Source: Flavobacterium potami (lineage in GTDB: Bacteria; Bacteroidota; Bacteroidia; Flavobacteriales; Flavobacteriaceae). Taken from it: a stretch of 64,000 nucleotides of DNA. Shown here one piece after another: positions 8,233 through 17,485 of this stretch. The stretch lies in NCBI RefSeq assembly GCF_020026915.1, contig NZ_JAINUY010000001.1, positions 248,001 to 312,000 on the forward strand, read 5' to 3'. The notes under the pieces are model-generated. The model was given only the letters and a program-made list of their open reading frames with translations, did no database searches and had not been told where the DNA came from. Position numbers and translations under genes: made by a program. Position 1 is the stretch's first letter; each line of letters begins with the position of its first letter.

Positions 8233-11031
8233 ATGAAAACATTCCTGTATGTTGTTATTGCATTGATCTTTGGCTCTTCGTACGCGCAAGAGGTCAAGGG
8301 TAGAATTAGTACTGAATCCGGCCCCTTACATCCGGCTTCCATTTTGGTTGTTGAAAAATCAAAAACAGTGGACAATGATCGTCATGGTAATTTCTCGATA
8401 AAATTGGAACCAGGAATATATCATTTAGAAATTTCAAGTGAAAATTATGCTTTAAAACATATTTCGGTAACTGTTTCAAATAAAAATGTTGATTTAGGCA
8501 ATGTAATAATGACAGGACAGGAAGAGAAATTAGATGAAGTTGTCTTAGAATATTACACCAGTGGAGAAAAAAAGGCGATTGAAATGCGTCAGAAATCAAA
8601 TGCTATTATGGATGTAGTAAGTGCTGATGCCATGGGAAAAATGCCCGATATCAGCGCTGCAGAAGCTGTTCAGAGAATTCCTGGTGTCAGTATCGACCGA
8701 GATCAAGGAGAAGGAAGATATGTTACTGTAAGAGGTACGCCGTCGCAATGGAGTTCGGCTACTATTAATGGTGATCGTATGCCGTCTGCTAAAACTTCGG
8801 GTGATTTGTTAGGAAATCGTACCGTTCCGATGGATTTGCTTCCGACCGAATTCTTAGAATATATTCAGGTAATTAAAGCGATTACACCTGAATATGAAGG
8901 CGATGCTATTGGAGGAACGATTAATTATATTCCGAAATTTTCGCCTAAAAAAGAAACCCTTCGTATTACAGGAAGTATTCCAGTAAACCTTCGTGCCGAC
9001 GATAAAGTAGGATTTAACAGCACTGTTTTGTACGGAAACCGATTTTTCAATAAAAAGTTTGGCTTTTTGGTCATGTCCAATTACAACCGTCGTACGTATT
9101 CGACTGATGATTATGAAGTGGTTTACGGAAATGAATTGCACAACGTAAACACGCTGGACGTAAGAAATTATCAGGGAGTTAGAACCAACACAGGATTTAA
9201 TGCAGCAACTGATTTTCGTTTCAATAAAAGAAATAAAATCTACGCAAGAGGGTATTACAGCCAATTTTTGGATGAAGAAGGAAACAGGAAAACCATGCAC
9301 TATTTTAATAAAACCACAAATAATGCAGTTTTGAGATGGAGTACTGTTGATTATTTATTTAAAAATTATGGAGGTGAATTTGGCTACGAAAGCAAACTAA
9401 CTGACAAATTAAAAATGAATGCAAAAGTAGCGGCGTATACATCTTGGGCAGGTTATAACGGACCTTCATCTGCAACTAAAAACGATCGTGGTTATTATTA
9501 TGGAAACTGGATTCAGACTGTCAAATATGATAATCTGGTAAAAGTGGATGGCAAAGATTACAAGTTTCTCGAAGGAGACGGGCCAGCAGGTTATGTTGGT
9601 GATCCGGCCAATAATATCCAACCTCATTTTAATAAACCTTATGATCCTGAAAAATATTATTTGGACAGATACGTGACTTCAATTCGTAATGTGGAGGAAA
9701 AGGACAAAGTTGCTGCTTTAGATTTTGATTACAATGCCAATAAAGATTTAAAAATTAAATTCGGAGGAAAATTTAGAGATAAAAGCAGCACTTATGATTA
9801 TCGTTACATCACTTGGATTTACGATACCAAAGCGCCAAAAGCCTATTTGAATCAATGGGAAAGAGAAGCATTTCCATCCAACAATTGGTTTCCTGAATTG
9901 AATAATACGTATGATAATCTGAAATTCAATTATCCAACAGAACGTTCTTTTATCGATCCAATGGGAAATCCTGCGATTGCCAAAAACTTAAAATACAATT
10001 ATCAGGATGCGACGAATTCTAGTTATGCAACAGGAAATTATGATGCAACAGAGAAAGTTTGGGCAGGTTACGCATCTGGAGAATGGGATATTAATGAAGA
10101 TTTCCGTTTTGTGGGAGGTATTCGTTATGAAAACACAGCGGTAGATGCCAAAAGTTACGAGTTCAATGACATTACAAAAGTGGTTACGCCAGTTTACGGA
10201 ACAAAAAATTACGGCGCTTTTTTACCAATGGCGCATTTAATTTATAAACCGTCTAAAAAATTAGATTTAAGAGCGGCGGTAACGAGAACTTTTGCACGTC
10301 CGGCGTTTAACGAATTGAGTCCGAGCACGAGAGTAAATCCAGATAATCATACGGTTGTAGAAGGAAATGTGGATTTAAAGCCAACCTTCTCTTGGAATTA
10401 TGATGTAATTGGAACGTTTTATTTAAACAAAACCGATTACCTGACTGGAAGTGCTTTTTATAAAGATTTGTCGGATCTTATCTATACACAATCGCATGAT
10501 GAAATTAGAACGGTTGGAGGTGAAACTTTCTTGTATAAAGTCTCAAAACCATTAAACTCTGATAATGCCTTTTTATACGGATTCGAAGTTGGTTTCAACA
10601 AAAAGTTCTCTGAATTGCCTGGATTTTTAAGATTTTTCAGTTTTAAAGGAAATTACACTTTTACCAAATCTCAAACGACATTAGAAGAAAGAGGAGATGA
10701 AAAAATCGGATTGATGAACCAATCGCCAAATATCTTCAATGCATCGCTTATTTACGAATACAAAGGATTTGCCGCAAGATTAGCAGCTAATTATCGTGAA
10801 GCTTTTTTAGTAGAAATTCGCGATAATCCTGGAGCAGACAGATATCAGGATAAAGATTTTCATTTGGATATGAACCTTTCGTATACGACATCAAACAAAA
10901 TCACTTTTTTCATCGATTTGAACAATTTGAACAATCAAGAATTACGCTATTATCACGGTGTAGTGTCAAGACCTGAACAAGTTGAGTATTATGGAATTAG
11001 AGGACGAGTGGGAGCGAGTTACAGGTTTTAA
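8233..11031 (+). CDS. TonB-dependent receptor with carboxypeptidase-regulatory-like N-domain
   Basis: The protein has 932 residues: a signal peptide (about 1-18, ending SSYAQ), a CarboxypepD_reg-like beta domain (about 20-95), a plug domain (from about 125, with the AAEAVQRIPGVSI and VRGTPSQWSSATING segments), and a long beta-barrel ending in the aromatic GRVGASYRF. It has no SusD partner, unlike glycan SusCD systems, so it more resembles receptors for small solutes. Its place between a phosphonatase homologue and a PhoD phosphatase suggests uptake of an organophosphorus compound, which is inference. It is cotranscribed with the gene 14 bases upstream. Confidence 0.92.
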   Translation: MKTFLYVVIALIFGSSYAQEVKGRISTESGPLHPASILVVEKSKTVDNDRHGNFSIKLEPGIYHLEISSENYALKHISVTVSNKNVDLGNVIMTGQEEKLDEVVLEYYTSGEKKAIEMRQKSNAIMDVVSADAMGKMPDISAAEAVQRIPGVSIDRDQGEGRYVTVRGTPSQWSSATINGDRMPSAKTSGDLLGNRTVPMDLLPTEFLEYIQVIKAITPEYEGDAIGGTINYIPKFSPKKETLRITGSIPVNLRADDKVGFNSTVLYGNRFFNKKFGFLVMSNYNRRTYSTDDYEVVYGNELHNVNTLDVRNYQGVRTNTGFNAATDFRFNKRNKIYARGYYSQFLDEEGNRKTMHYFNKTTNNAVLRWSTVDYLFKNYGGEFGYESKLTDKLKMNAKVAAYTSWAGYNGPSSATKNDRGYYYGNWIQTVKYDNLVKVDGKDYKFLEGDGPAGYVGDPANNIQPHFNKPYDPEKYYLDRYVTSIRNVEEKDKVAALDFDYNANKDLKIKFGGKFRDKSSTYDYRYITWIYDTKAPKAYLNQWEREAFPSNNWFPELNNTYDNLKFNYPTERSFIDPMGNPAIAKNLKYNYQDATNSSYATGNYDATEKVWAGYASGEWDINEDFRFVGGIRYENTAVDAKSYEFNDITKVVTPVYGTKNYGAFLPMAHLIYKPSKKLDLRAAVTRTFARPAFNELSPSTRVNPDNHTVVEGNVDLKPTFSWNYDVIGTFYLNKTDYLTGSAFYKDLSDLIYTQSHDEIRTVGGETFLYKVSKPLNSDNAFLYGFEVGFNKKFSELPGFLRFFSFKGNYTFTKSQTTLEERGDEKIGLMNQSPNIFNASLIYEYKGFAARLAANYREAFLVEIRDNPGADRYQDKDFHLDMNLSYTTSNKITFFIDLNNLNNQELRYYHGVVSRPEQVEYYGIRGRVGASYRF

Positions 11032-11094
11032 AGATAATAATAAGCCAACATACAGATAACATTCAAGCAGTAATATTGCCAATTTTATAATAAG

Positions 11095-12609
11095 ATGAAC
11101 AGAAGACGTTTTGTAAAACAATCAATGCTGGGGATGATGCCGATACTGTTCCCTTCATTATTTTTATCGCTGCTAAATTCAAATGAAAACAACTATTTCA
11201 TTCACGGAATAGCTTCAGGAGATCCAACTGAAAATGCGGTAATTATTTGGACACATATTAACACCAATTCTATTGGAGAATGCAAAGTAGAATGGCAGAT
11301 TTCAACCGATAAAAATTTCAATTCAGAGATTAAAAAAGGTTTTACCATCACTTCGCAAGCAAGAGATTATACGGTGAAAGTAGATGTGACCGATCTTAAA
11401 AAGAATCAGGTTTACTATTACCGATTTATTTACAACAATGCTGTTTCAGATATTGGAATCTGTAAAACGTTTCCAGATTCGGCTGTAAAACCTTTGCAGA
11501 TTGCCGTTATCAGCTGTAACAATTATGAAGATGGTTATTTTACCTCTTTCCAACATATTGCAGACAATCCAGAAATCGATTATGTTTTTCACTTAGGCGA
11601 TTACATTTATGAATACGGAACAGGGCAATATTGCAATAAAGTCTTTTTGGAACAAAGTCATAGAATAAATGATCCGCTGCACGAATTGGTTTCGTTGTCA
11701 GATTATAGAAAAAGATATGCTCTTTATCGTAAAGATAAAGAGCTTCAAAAAGCGCATCAGCACAAACCTTTCATCTGTATTTGGGACGATCACGAATTGG
11801 CCAACAATGCTTATAAAGACGGTGCTAAAAACCATCAAAGTGACGAAGGAAATTGGACTGATAGAAGTGCTGCTGCTATGCAAGCTTATTTTGAATGGAT
11901 GCCTGTAAGAGCTAAATCGGCTTCAGAAATGATTCGTTCGATAAAAATAGGAAATGATGCTAATTTCGTTTTTATGGAAGAAAGATTGGACGGAAGAGAC
12001 AAACAGCTCTTAAGCAACGATCTTGGAAAACAAAGTCCAGACCGAAAAATGATTTCGTACAAACAGTTCAAATTTTTATCTGATGAATTAAAAAACAGCA
12101 ATGCACGTTGGAACTTTTTGGTCAATCCTGTAATGTTTACAGGTTACAAAAGTAAAAAAGAAGAGTCTGTAAAAGAAGAAGATTGGTGGACAGGTTATCC
12201 GTATCAAAGAAACCGACTTATTGAAGTTTTTCAAAGCTTAAAAAATCCACCGATTATTTTAACTGGAGATCATCATCAAAGTCATGTTTTAGAATTGTAT
12301 GCTAAAAATCAGATTTCAAAAGAAAATTTTGCAGCATGGGAATTTCTAACGCCGTCAATCACTTCAAAAAATGACGATCGTCTTTCTGAAGAAAAAATAA
12401 TCAAAAAAAGTGAAATGCTTTATAAACTGAATCCCCACATGGTGTACAATAATATCGCGGCTCATGGTTATTTTATTCTGAAAGTGGCTCAGAAAGAAAT
12501 CAATATAGACTACAAATTCAATCAAGATATTTTACTGCCCAACAGCGGTGAAAAAAACGGACCTCAATTTAAAATTGATAATTTAAACAACTTAACAAAA
12601 AATGTGTAA
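11095..12609 (+). CDS. PhoD-type alkaline phosphatase/phosphodiesterase, Tat-exported
   Basis: This 504-residue protein opens with a twin-arginine signal (NRRRFVKQS plus a hydrophobic stretch), as PhoD enzymes do, so it probably folds in the cytoplasm before export. A small N-terminal beta domain (about 35-130) is followed by the metallophosphatase domain with HLGDYIYEYG, WDDHELANNA and TGDHHQSH as metal-binding segments. PhoD proteins release phosphate from phosphomonoesters and diesters. In this operon it may process the phosphorylated substrate in the periplasm before uptake by the MFS carrier. Its stop codon overlaps the start of the dehydrogenase gene by 8 bases, which supports translational coupling. 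Confidence 0.9.
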   Translation: MNRRRFVKQSMLGMMPILFPSLFLSLLNSNENNYFIHGIASGDPTENAVIIWTHINTNSIGECKVEWQISTDKNFNSEIKKGFTITSQARDYTVKVDVTDLKKNQVYYYRFIYNNAVSDIGICKTFPDSAVKPLQIAVISCNNYEDGYFTSFQHIADNPEIDYVFHLGDYIYEYGTGQYCNKVFLEQSHRINDPLHELVSLSDYRKRYALYRKDKELQKAHQHKPFICIWDDHELANNAYKDGAKNHQSDEGNWTDRSAAAMQAYFEWMPVRAKSASEMIRSIKIGNDANFVFMEERLDGRDKQLLSNDLGKQSPDRKMISYKQFKFLSDELKNSNARWNFLVNPVMFTGYKSKKEESVKEEDWWTGYPYQRNRLIEVFQSLKNPPIILTGDHHQSHVLELYAKNQISKENFAAWEFLTPSITSKNDDRLSEEKIIKKSEMLYKLNPHMVYNNIAAHGYFILKVAQKEINIDYKFNQDILLPNSGEKNGPQFKIDNLNNLTKNV

Positions 12610-13687
12610 TTCATGCGTAATGCTCTTTGACGACAGAGAGCGAAGCATTCTTCCAGAATTTACAGCACTTCCTAAACTTAAAAGCGGTGAAATACTAGTA
12701 AAAAACAAATACGCAACCTTATGCGGAAGCGATTTACACACCTTCACAGGAAGAAGAAAAGAACCATCTCCAATTGTTTTAGGCCACGAAATTGTGGGCG
12801 AAATTATAGAAATGGCTTCTAACGAACCTTTTTATGATTTGAATGGAAACATCTTAAAACTAGGAGATATTGTTACTTGGACCATTTTTGCAGCTCCAAA
12901 CGAAGATGAATTTGTAAAAGATAAAATGCCTCAAAAATCGGCTAGTTTATTTAAATACGGACATGTAAAATTTACCAAAGAAGAAAAATTCAACGGTGGT
13001 TTAGGAACGCATTGTGTACTAAAAAAAGGAACGGGAATTCTAAAAGTTCCTTCATCAATAAACGAAAAATTCGCCCCAATAATCAATTGTGCGGGAGCTA
13101 CAGCAATGGCTGCTTTTCGCTTAATCGATAAAATTGAAAATAAAAATGTACTGATTCTTGGCGCAGGAGTTCTTGGATTAATTGCTTCATCAATTGCAGA
13201 ACAAAAAAAGGCAGCTTCTGTTACTGTTTTTGATATTGATAAGGATCGACTTGAAAAAAGTAAATCTTTTGGAGCCAAATATATTTATAACGCTTTATCG
13301 CCAATTGAAGAATTAGAAAACATTATGTCTCAATTTTATAAAAAAGGTTTTGATGTAATAATCGATATGAGCGGTTCTGTTGATGCTATAAAAACAGGAT
13401 TAAAATACAGCGCAATAGGAACACAGCACATTTGGATTGGAGCGGTAACGCCAACAGAAGATATAGCTGTAAATCCAGAAATGATGATAAGGAAATTGTT
13501 GAGCATCAAAGGAATGCATAATTACAATTTTGAAGATTTTGTAAATGCCGTTTCCTTTTTTGAAGAGCATTTTTCAGCTTATCCTTTTCAAACTTTCATA
13601 GAAAAAGAATTTGAACTCAAAGAAACCAAAGAAGCATTTGAATATGCTGTAAAATACAAACCTTTCAGGGTTTTAATCAATATTTAA
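12602..13687 (+). CDS. zinc-dependent alcohol dehydrogenase, phosphonate-catabolism-associated type
   Basis: The 361-residue protein is a medium-chain dehydrogenase. Catalytic zinc ligands are visible at Cys41 (CGSDLH) and His62-Glu63 (GHEIVG), and a Rossmann motif appears at about 190 (LGAGVLGLIA). The loop that holds the structural zinc in many relatives lacks the four-cysteine cluster. The overall layout resembles the dehydrogenase subgroup that is repeatedly found next to PhnX-like genes (TIGR03366), and that context is present here. It would oxidise an alcohol or reduce an aldehyde made in the pathway. The gene overlaps the PhoD gene and ends 2 bases before the MFS gene. Confidence 0.82.
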   Translation: MCNSCVMLFDDRERSILPEFTALPKLKSGEILVKNKYATLCGSDLHTFTGRRKEPSPIVLGHEIVGEIIEMASNEPFYDLNGNILKLGDIVTWTIFAAPNEDEFVKDKMPQKSASLFKYGHVKFTKEEKFNGGLGTHCVLKKGTGILKVPSSINEKFAPIINCAGATAMAAFRLIDKIENKNVLILGAGVLGLIASSIAEQKKAASVTVFDIDKDRLEKSKSFGAKYIYNALSPIEELENIMSQFYKKGFDVIIDMSGSVDAIKTGLKYSAIGTQHIWIGAVTPTEDIAVNPEMMIRKLLSIKGMHNYNFEDFVNAVSFFEEHFSAYPFQTFIEKEFELKETKEAFEYAVKYKPFRVLINI

Positions 13688-13689
13688 AA

Positions 13690-14889
13690 ATGAGAACAAT
13701 CTCAAAAAAATATCAAATGCTTTTTCTAACCATGTTTTGTTACCTGTTTTTTTACACAGGCAGACATAATTTTGGATGGGCAACAAAAGCAATGCGGGAA
13801 GACTTAGGGATCTCGTACACTTTCATTGGCTGGATCAGTTTTGCCATGCTGATTGGTTATTCAATCGGACAGTTTATTAATGGAAACTTAGCGGATCGTT
13901 TCAGTCCAAAATACATGGTGCCGCTTGGCGCTTATCTTTCCATTGCTTGTAATTTAGGAATCAGTTTTACGCATTCGTCTTACATTATTCTGATTTTATG
14001 GTTTTTAAATGGTTATTTTCAATCGATGGCTTGGGCGCCAGGCGGAAGAATTATCGCCAATTGGTTTTCAAGCGAAGAAAGAAACAAAGCCTTCGGAATG
14101 TATACAATGGCTGCAGGATTTTCATCGGCAGTAACTTTTGCCATTTCGATTTATATTACCTCACTGCATTTAGAATGGCGAATGTTGTTCAGAATTCCAG
14201 TTTTATTACTTCTAGTTTCGGCAACCGTTTTTCTGATCTTTATAAAACCATCGCCAGTTGCAATTGAAAAAAAAGCAACAGGATTCGATTTCGATGCAAT
14301 CAAAAAAAGCTATAAAGATGTTTTAGGAAATAAAAAGTTCCGAATTGTCTGTCTGTCATTCGGCTTAGAAAGCATGGCGCGTTATGGATTGATATTTTGG
14401 ATTCCAGTTCACTTTTTAGGAAACGATTGGCAAAGTGATCCATCTTTAATTTGGGTAACCTTTCTGCTTCCACTAGGAATGGCTTTAGGCGCTTTTTCCT
14501 TCGGACAGCTTTCTACTTATTATTTCAAAAGTAATTACCGTTCTATTTTCTTCGGAATGTTGATTTGTTCTTGTCTTTCTTTTTTATTGTTCTTCACTCA
14601 TAATGCAAGTTTAGTTGTAATAAGTCTGCTTTTAATAACCTGTGGTTTTTTTGTCTACGGACCACAGGCAAACTTTTGGGCTTTGTGTCCAGAAATTATG
14701 GGAACCGAAAGAACAGGAACTTCAATAGGAATTATGAATATGTGCGGTTATTTATTTGCCGCTTTCGGCGAACCGCTTTTAGGATTTATAATTGAAAAAA
14801 CAGGAGAAACAAAATTCTTGTTTATGATCATTGCTTTAATCTGTCTGCTTTCTTCCTTGAGTATTTATGCTGTCAGAAGAGAAAATTAA
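13690..14889 (+). CDS. MFS transporter, organophosphate:phosphate antiporter-like
   Basis: The protein has 399 residues and about 12 transmembrane helices. It resembles the GlpT/UhpT (OPA) branch. It has an Arg at residue 25 in TGRHNFGWA, near the position of a substrate-phosphate-binding arginine in GlpT. It also has the family loop NGNLADRFSPKY and the segment WAPGGRIIANWFSSEERN. The likely role is import of a small phosphorylated or phosphonylated metabolite across the inner membrane in exchange for phosphate. It is the fifth gene of the operon that begins with the PhnX-like gene, 2 bases after the dehydrogenase gene. A terminator-like hairpin follows. Confidence 0.85.
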   Translation: MRTISKKYQMLFLTMFCYLFFYTGRHNFGWATKAMREDLGISYTFIGWISFAMLIGYSIGQFINGNLADRFSPKYMVPLGAYLSIACNLGISFTHSSYIILILWFLNGYFQSMAWAPGGRIIANWFSSEERNKAFGMYTMAAGFSSAVTFAISIYITSLHLEWRMLFRIPVLLLLVSATVFLIFIKPSPVAIEKKATGFDFDAIKKSYKDVLGNKKFRIVCLSFGLESMARYGLIFWIPVHFLGNDWQSDPSLIWVTFLLPLGMALGAFSFGQLSTYYFKSNYRSIFFGMLICSCLSFLLFFTHNASLVVISLLLITCGFFVYGPQANFWALCPEIMGTERTGTSIGIMNMCGYLFAAFGEPLLGFIIEKTGETKFLFMIIALICLLSSLSIYAVRREN

Positions 14890-14912
14890 AATATTGTGTT
14901 TATGTTTTTAAA

Positions 14913-14955
14913 TTTTTGCCAAGTGATATTTCATTTGGCAAAAATTGCTTTTTTT
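14913..14955 (+). terminator. terminator after the MFS gene
   Basis: A 10-bp perfect stem TTTTTGCCAA / TTGGCAAAAA is followed after four bases by seven T residues. It separates the PhnX-like operon from nagA and could limit read-through. Confidence 0.75.
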
Positions 14956-14994
14956 AATCATTACTTATTTAAATTTGAAAAAAAGAAATAAAAG

Positions 14995-16116
14995 ATGAAA
15001 CAAGCAATCGTAAATGCAATTATACATACAGGAGAAGAAATAATCGAAAATGGAGTCGTAATTGTAGAAAACGGTACTATTACTTCGGTTCAAAAAGAAA
15101 TTCCCACTGATATTGAAATAATAGATTTAAATGGAAAACATCTTGCTGCTGGTTTTATAGATATTCAGATTAATGGTGGAGAAAAATACTATTTCAGCCA
15201 AACTCCAAACGAAGAAACCATTCAAGATATTTACGATGCAAGTATGAAATACGGTACCACTCATGTTTTGCCTTGTTTGATTTCGTCGTCGAAAGAAACC
15301 ATTTTGCAAGGAATTGAAGCAATTCGTGATTACAGGAAAAAACATAATAACGGTGTAATTGGAATGCATTTGGAAGGACCATTTTTGAATCCGCAAAGAA
15401 GAGGCGCACACAGTGTTGACCAAGTTAGAAAACCAACGAACGAAGAACTTCAGGAAATTATCAGTAGAGGGAAAGACGTTATAAAAGTCATTACAATCGC
15501 TCCCGAATGTTTTACAGAAGAACAACTGGATATGCTAATAGAAAGCGGTATTACAATTTCAATCGGACATTCCACCATTACACACAAAGAAGCACAGCCA
15601 TATTTTGCAAAAGGAATAAACCTTGTTACGCATTTATTTAATGCCATGACACAATTTGGTCATCGCGAACCTGGTTTGGTCGGAGCTGTTTTTGAAAATG
15701 AAGACGTTTTTGCTCCCGTTATATTAGACGGAGTTCATTGTGATTATGCAGCAGCAAAAGTGGCCTATAAAGTAAAGAAAGAAAAATTCTTCCTTATCAG
15801 TGATGCTACATTTTTAGGACGAAAAGTGGCCAATTTTAAATGGGATAATTTTGATGCACATTTAGTAGATGGTTTTTACAGAAACGAAGATGGTAATCTT
15901 GCAGGTGCAACAATTTCAATGACAGAGGCGGTCCAAAATGCTTTTAATCATTTGAATGTACCAGCAGATGAAGCCATAAAAATGGCAACGACAAGAGTTG
16001 CTGCGGCCATAGGAATTCAAGATGAAATTGGAAAAATTAAAGCTGGTTTTCCTGCCATTTTTGTTCAGTTTGATCCAGATTTAACCGTTATCAAAACTTT
16101 AGATTTGACGGAATAA
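14995..16116 (+). CDS. nagA: N-acetylglucosamine-6-phosphate deacetylase
   Basis: The 373-residue amidohydrolase has typical NagA segments: GFIDIQINGG near the N-terminus (the E. coli-type variant with Gln), HLEGPFLNPQRRGAH with the metal-binding Glu, GHSTITH, THLFNAM, HREPGLVGA, DGVHCDY and the catalytic Asp in SDATF. NagA removes the acetyl group from GlcNAc-6-phosphate in amino-sugar catabolism. Its position after the PhnX-like operon could mean that the imported substrate contains an amino sugar. It also serves the MurQ product made by the MurNAc locus about 20 kb away. No nagB is seen in the window. Confidence 0.9.
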   Translation: MKQAIVNAIIHTGEEIIENGVVIVENGTITSVQKEIPTDIEIIDLNGKHLAAGFIDIQINGGEKYYFSQTPNEETIQDIYDASMKYGTTHVLPCLISSSKETILQGIEAIRDYRKKHNNGVIGMHLEGPFLNPQRRGAHSVDQVRKPTNEELQEIISRGKDVIKVITIAPECFTEEQLDMLIESGITISIGHSTITHKEAQPYFAKGINLVTHLFNAMTQFGHREPGLVGAVFENEDVFAPVILDGVHCDYAAAKVAYKVKKEKFFLISDATFLGRKVANFKWDNFDAHLVDGFYRNEDGNLAGATISMTEAVQNAFNHLNVPADEAIKMATTRVAAAIGIQDEIGKIKAGFPAIFVQFDPDLTVIKTLDLTE

Positions 16117-16206
16117 TAAGTTTGAAATCTGATCATTAAGTATAGTATTGGTTTACATAAGTTTATTATTTATACACTTTTGGTTAATATTTTTCTTGCA
16201 ATTCAC

Positions 16207-16236
16207 TTGTTTATATCAGACATATTTATAGTTTTG
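16207..16236 (+). promoter_or_regulatory. Bacteroidota-type promoter
   Basis: A -33 TTG (16207-16209) and a -7 box TAGTTTTG (16229-16236) are separated by 19 bases. The promoter is followed 34 bases later by the start of the metallopeptidase-like lipoprotein gene. Confidence 0.65.
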
Positions 16237-16270
16237 CAACATATTTAACCCCAAACCTACATACTTACAG

Positions 16271-17485
16271 ATGAGAAAAAACACTCACTATTTTTTGCTT
16301 GCATTATTGTCAAGCATCATTTTTGGTTGCAGTGACGATGGAGATTCGTACCAACCAAATTATCTGCCAAGCATTGATGCGACAACTTTGCCTGCAGAAA
16401 ATCATCCGATGACCATGTTTGAAGATGATGAAAGTCCTTCAAAAATGTATGATAAAACCGATCGTTGGTTTAGAGTAAATGAACCGCTTCAGATTATTCA
16501 GAAAGGAAAAGATTCGGTACAAGTTTCACTGTATTCGCCAGTCGGACTTTCAGATGTAAAAATATACGCGAAACTGCCAAATTACAGCAAACGATTTCTG
16601 ATTTACAATTTTTCTAAAATTCCTGCTTTTCATCGTTCCTTTCACAAAATTCCTTTGACGGATCAGAAAAACGATTATTTGTTGGAAACAGGAAATACAG
16701 TAACCATCGATAAAATTGAAGGATTCTCTTCTGGAGCAATTGAGTTTTCTGTAGAATCGGAAGATCCGTTATTTCAAAAATTCAAAAAAATAAAATCCAA
16801 TCATTTGGTTCAGTTTCATGATGGCTATCATATTAACGAACTAGGGAAATTTCTTCCGATGAATCCGGTTTTGGCTAAAGAAGCTATTACTATGATTATC
16901 AATTATTCTTATGCTTTAAGTCATCCGTTGTATTACAATACATTTACCAATTTTGACAAATACAAACAAGAACAGGCAGCAACTGCTGGTACTGCCATAA
17001 GCGGAGCGTTGAACTGGCACGGAAATGCGGACGATGTTGACGGAGTTTATGATTATTATTCTAAAGAAGAAATCGAAAAAATCTACTGGAATTATTTGGA
17101 TAAAAGAACGGTTTACATGGCAATGGTAGGCGGAGATTCTGCTTGGGGAGGAGGAAATTTAGCTTCGCAATGGGAGTCAGGATATGTTACAGGACATTGG
17201 GTTGGAGAAATGTCAGTTTGGTCGCATGAATATTCGCATCATATTGGTTTTAGTCACAGCAGTAATTTGGCCAACAGTGGAGAAGGTGGAGGACAACAAG
17301 AAATGCTGACCCATTTTTATAAGTATTTAATTTATTTGAATGATCTTCCTTTTATAGACCCAGACGTTTTGAAGACGTATTCTAAAACAAATTATGTAAA
17401 AGGAGCTTATAAGAAACCAGTATTTGCGATCAATCCGAAAAATCCGTTTTTGCTGAAATATAAAGGTGAAGGAAAATGGAATTAA
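16271..17485 (+). CDS. lipoprotein with metzincin-type zinc-protease motif
   Basis: The protein has 404 residues. The lipobox IIFGC places the lipidated cysteine at residue 20. The N-terminal part (30-170) looks beta-rich. The C-terminal part contains an exact HEXXHXXGXXH motif (His319, Glu320, His323, Gly326, His329, in SHEYSHHIGFSHS), the zinc-binding signature of metzincin peptidases. A Met-turn cannot be confirmed by eye, although QQEMLTHF follows about 20 residues later. It is most likely a surface- or periplasm-anchored metallopeptidase of a family I do not recognise. It has its own promoter and its end overlaps the next lipoprotein frame, so the two form an operon. Confidence 0.75.
   Translation: MRKNTHYFLLALLSSIIFGCSDDGDSYQPNYLPSIDATTLPAENHPMTMFEDDESPSKMYDKTDRWFRVNEPLQIIQKGKDSVQVSLYSPVGLSDVKIYAKLPNYSKRFLIYNFSKIPAFHRSFHKIPLTDQKNDYLLETGNTVTIDKIEGFSSGAIEFSVESEDPLFQKFKKIKSNHLVQFHDGYHINELGKFLPMNPVLAKEAITMIINYSYALSHPLYYNTFTNFDKYKQEQAATAGTAISGALNWHGNADDVDGVYDYYSKEEIEKIYWNYLDKRTVYMAMVGGDSAWGGGNLASQWESGYVTGHWVGEMSVWSHEYSHHIGFSHSSNLANSGEGGGQQEMLTHFYKYLIYLNDLPFIDPDVLKTYSKTNYVKGAYKKPVFAINPKNPFLLKYKGEGKWN

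Noticed and set aside
8854..9300. 148-codon minus-strand frame inside the TonB receptor gene
   Set aside because: It is antisense shadow of a well-supported gene. Cys/Phe/Ile-rich, no domain, no start context.
15127..15525. 132-codon minus-strand frame inside nagA
   Set aside because: Antisense shadow of a clear enzyme gene, with a composition unlike real proteins here.
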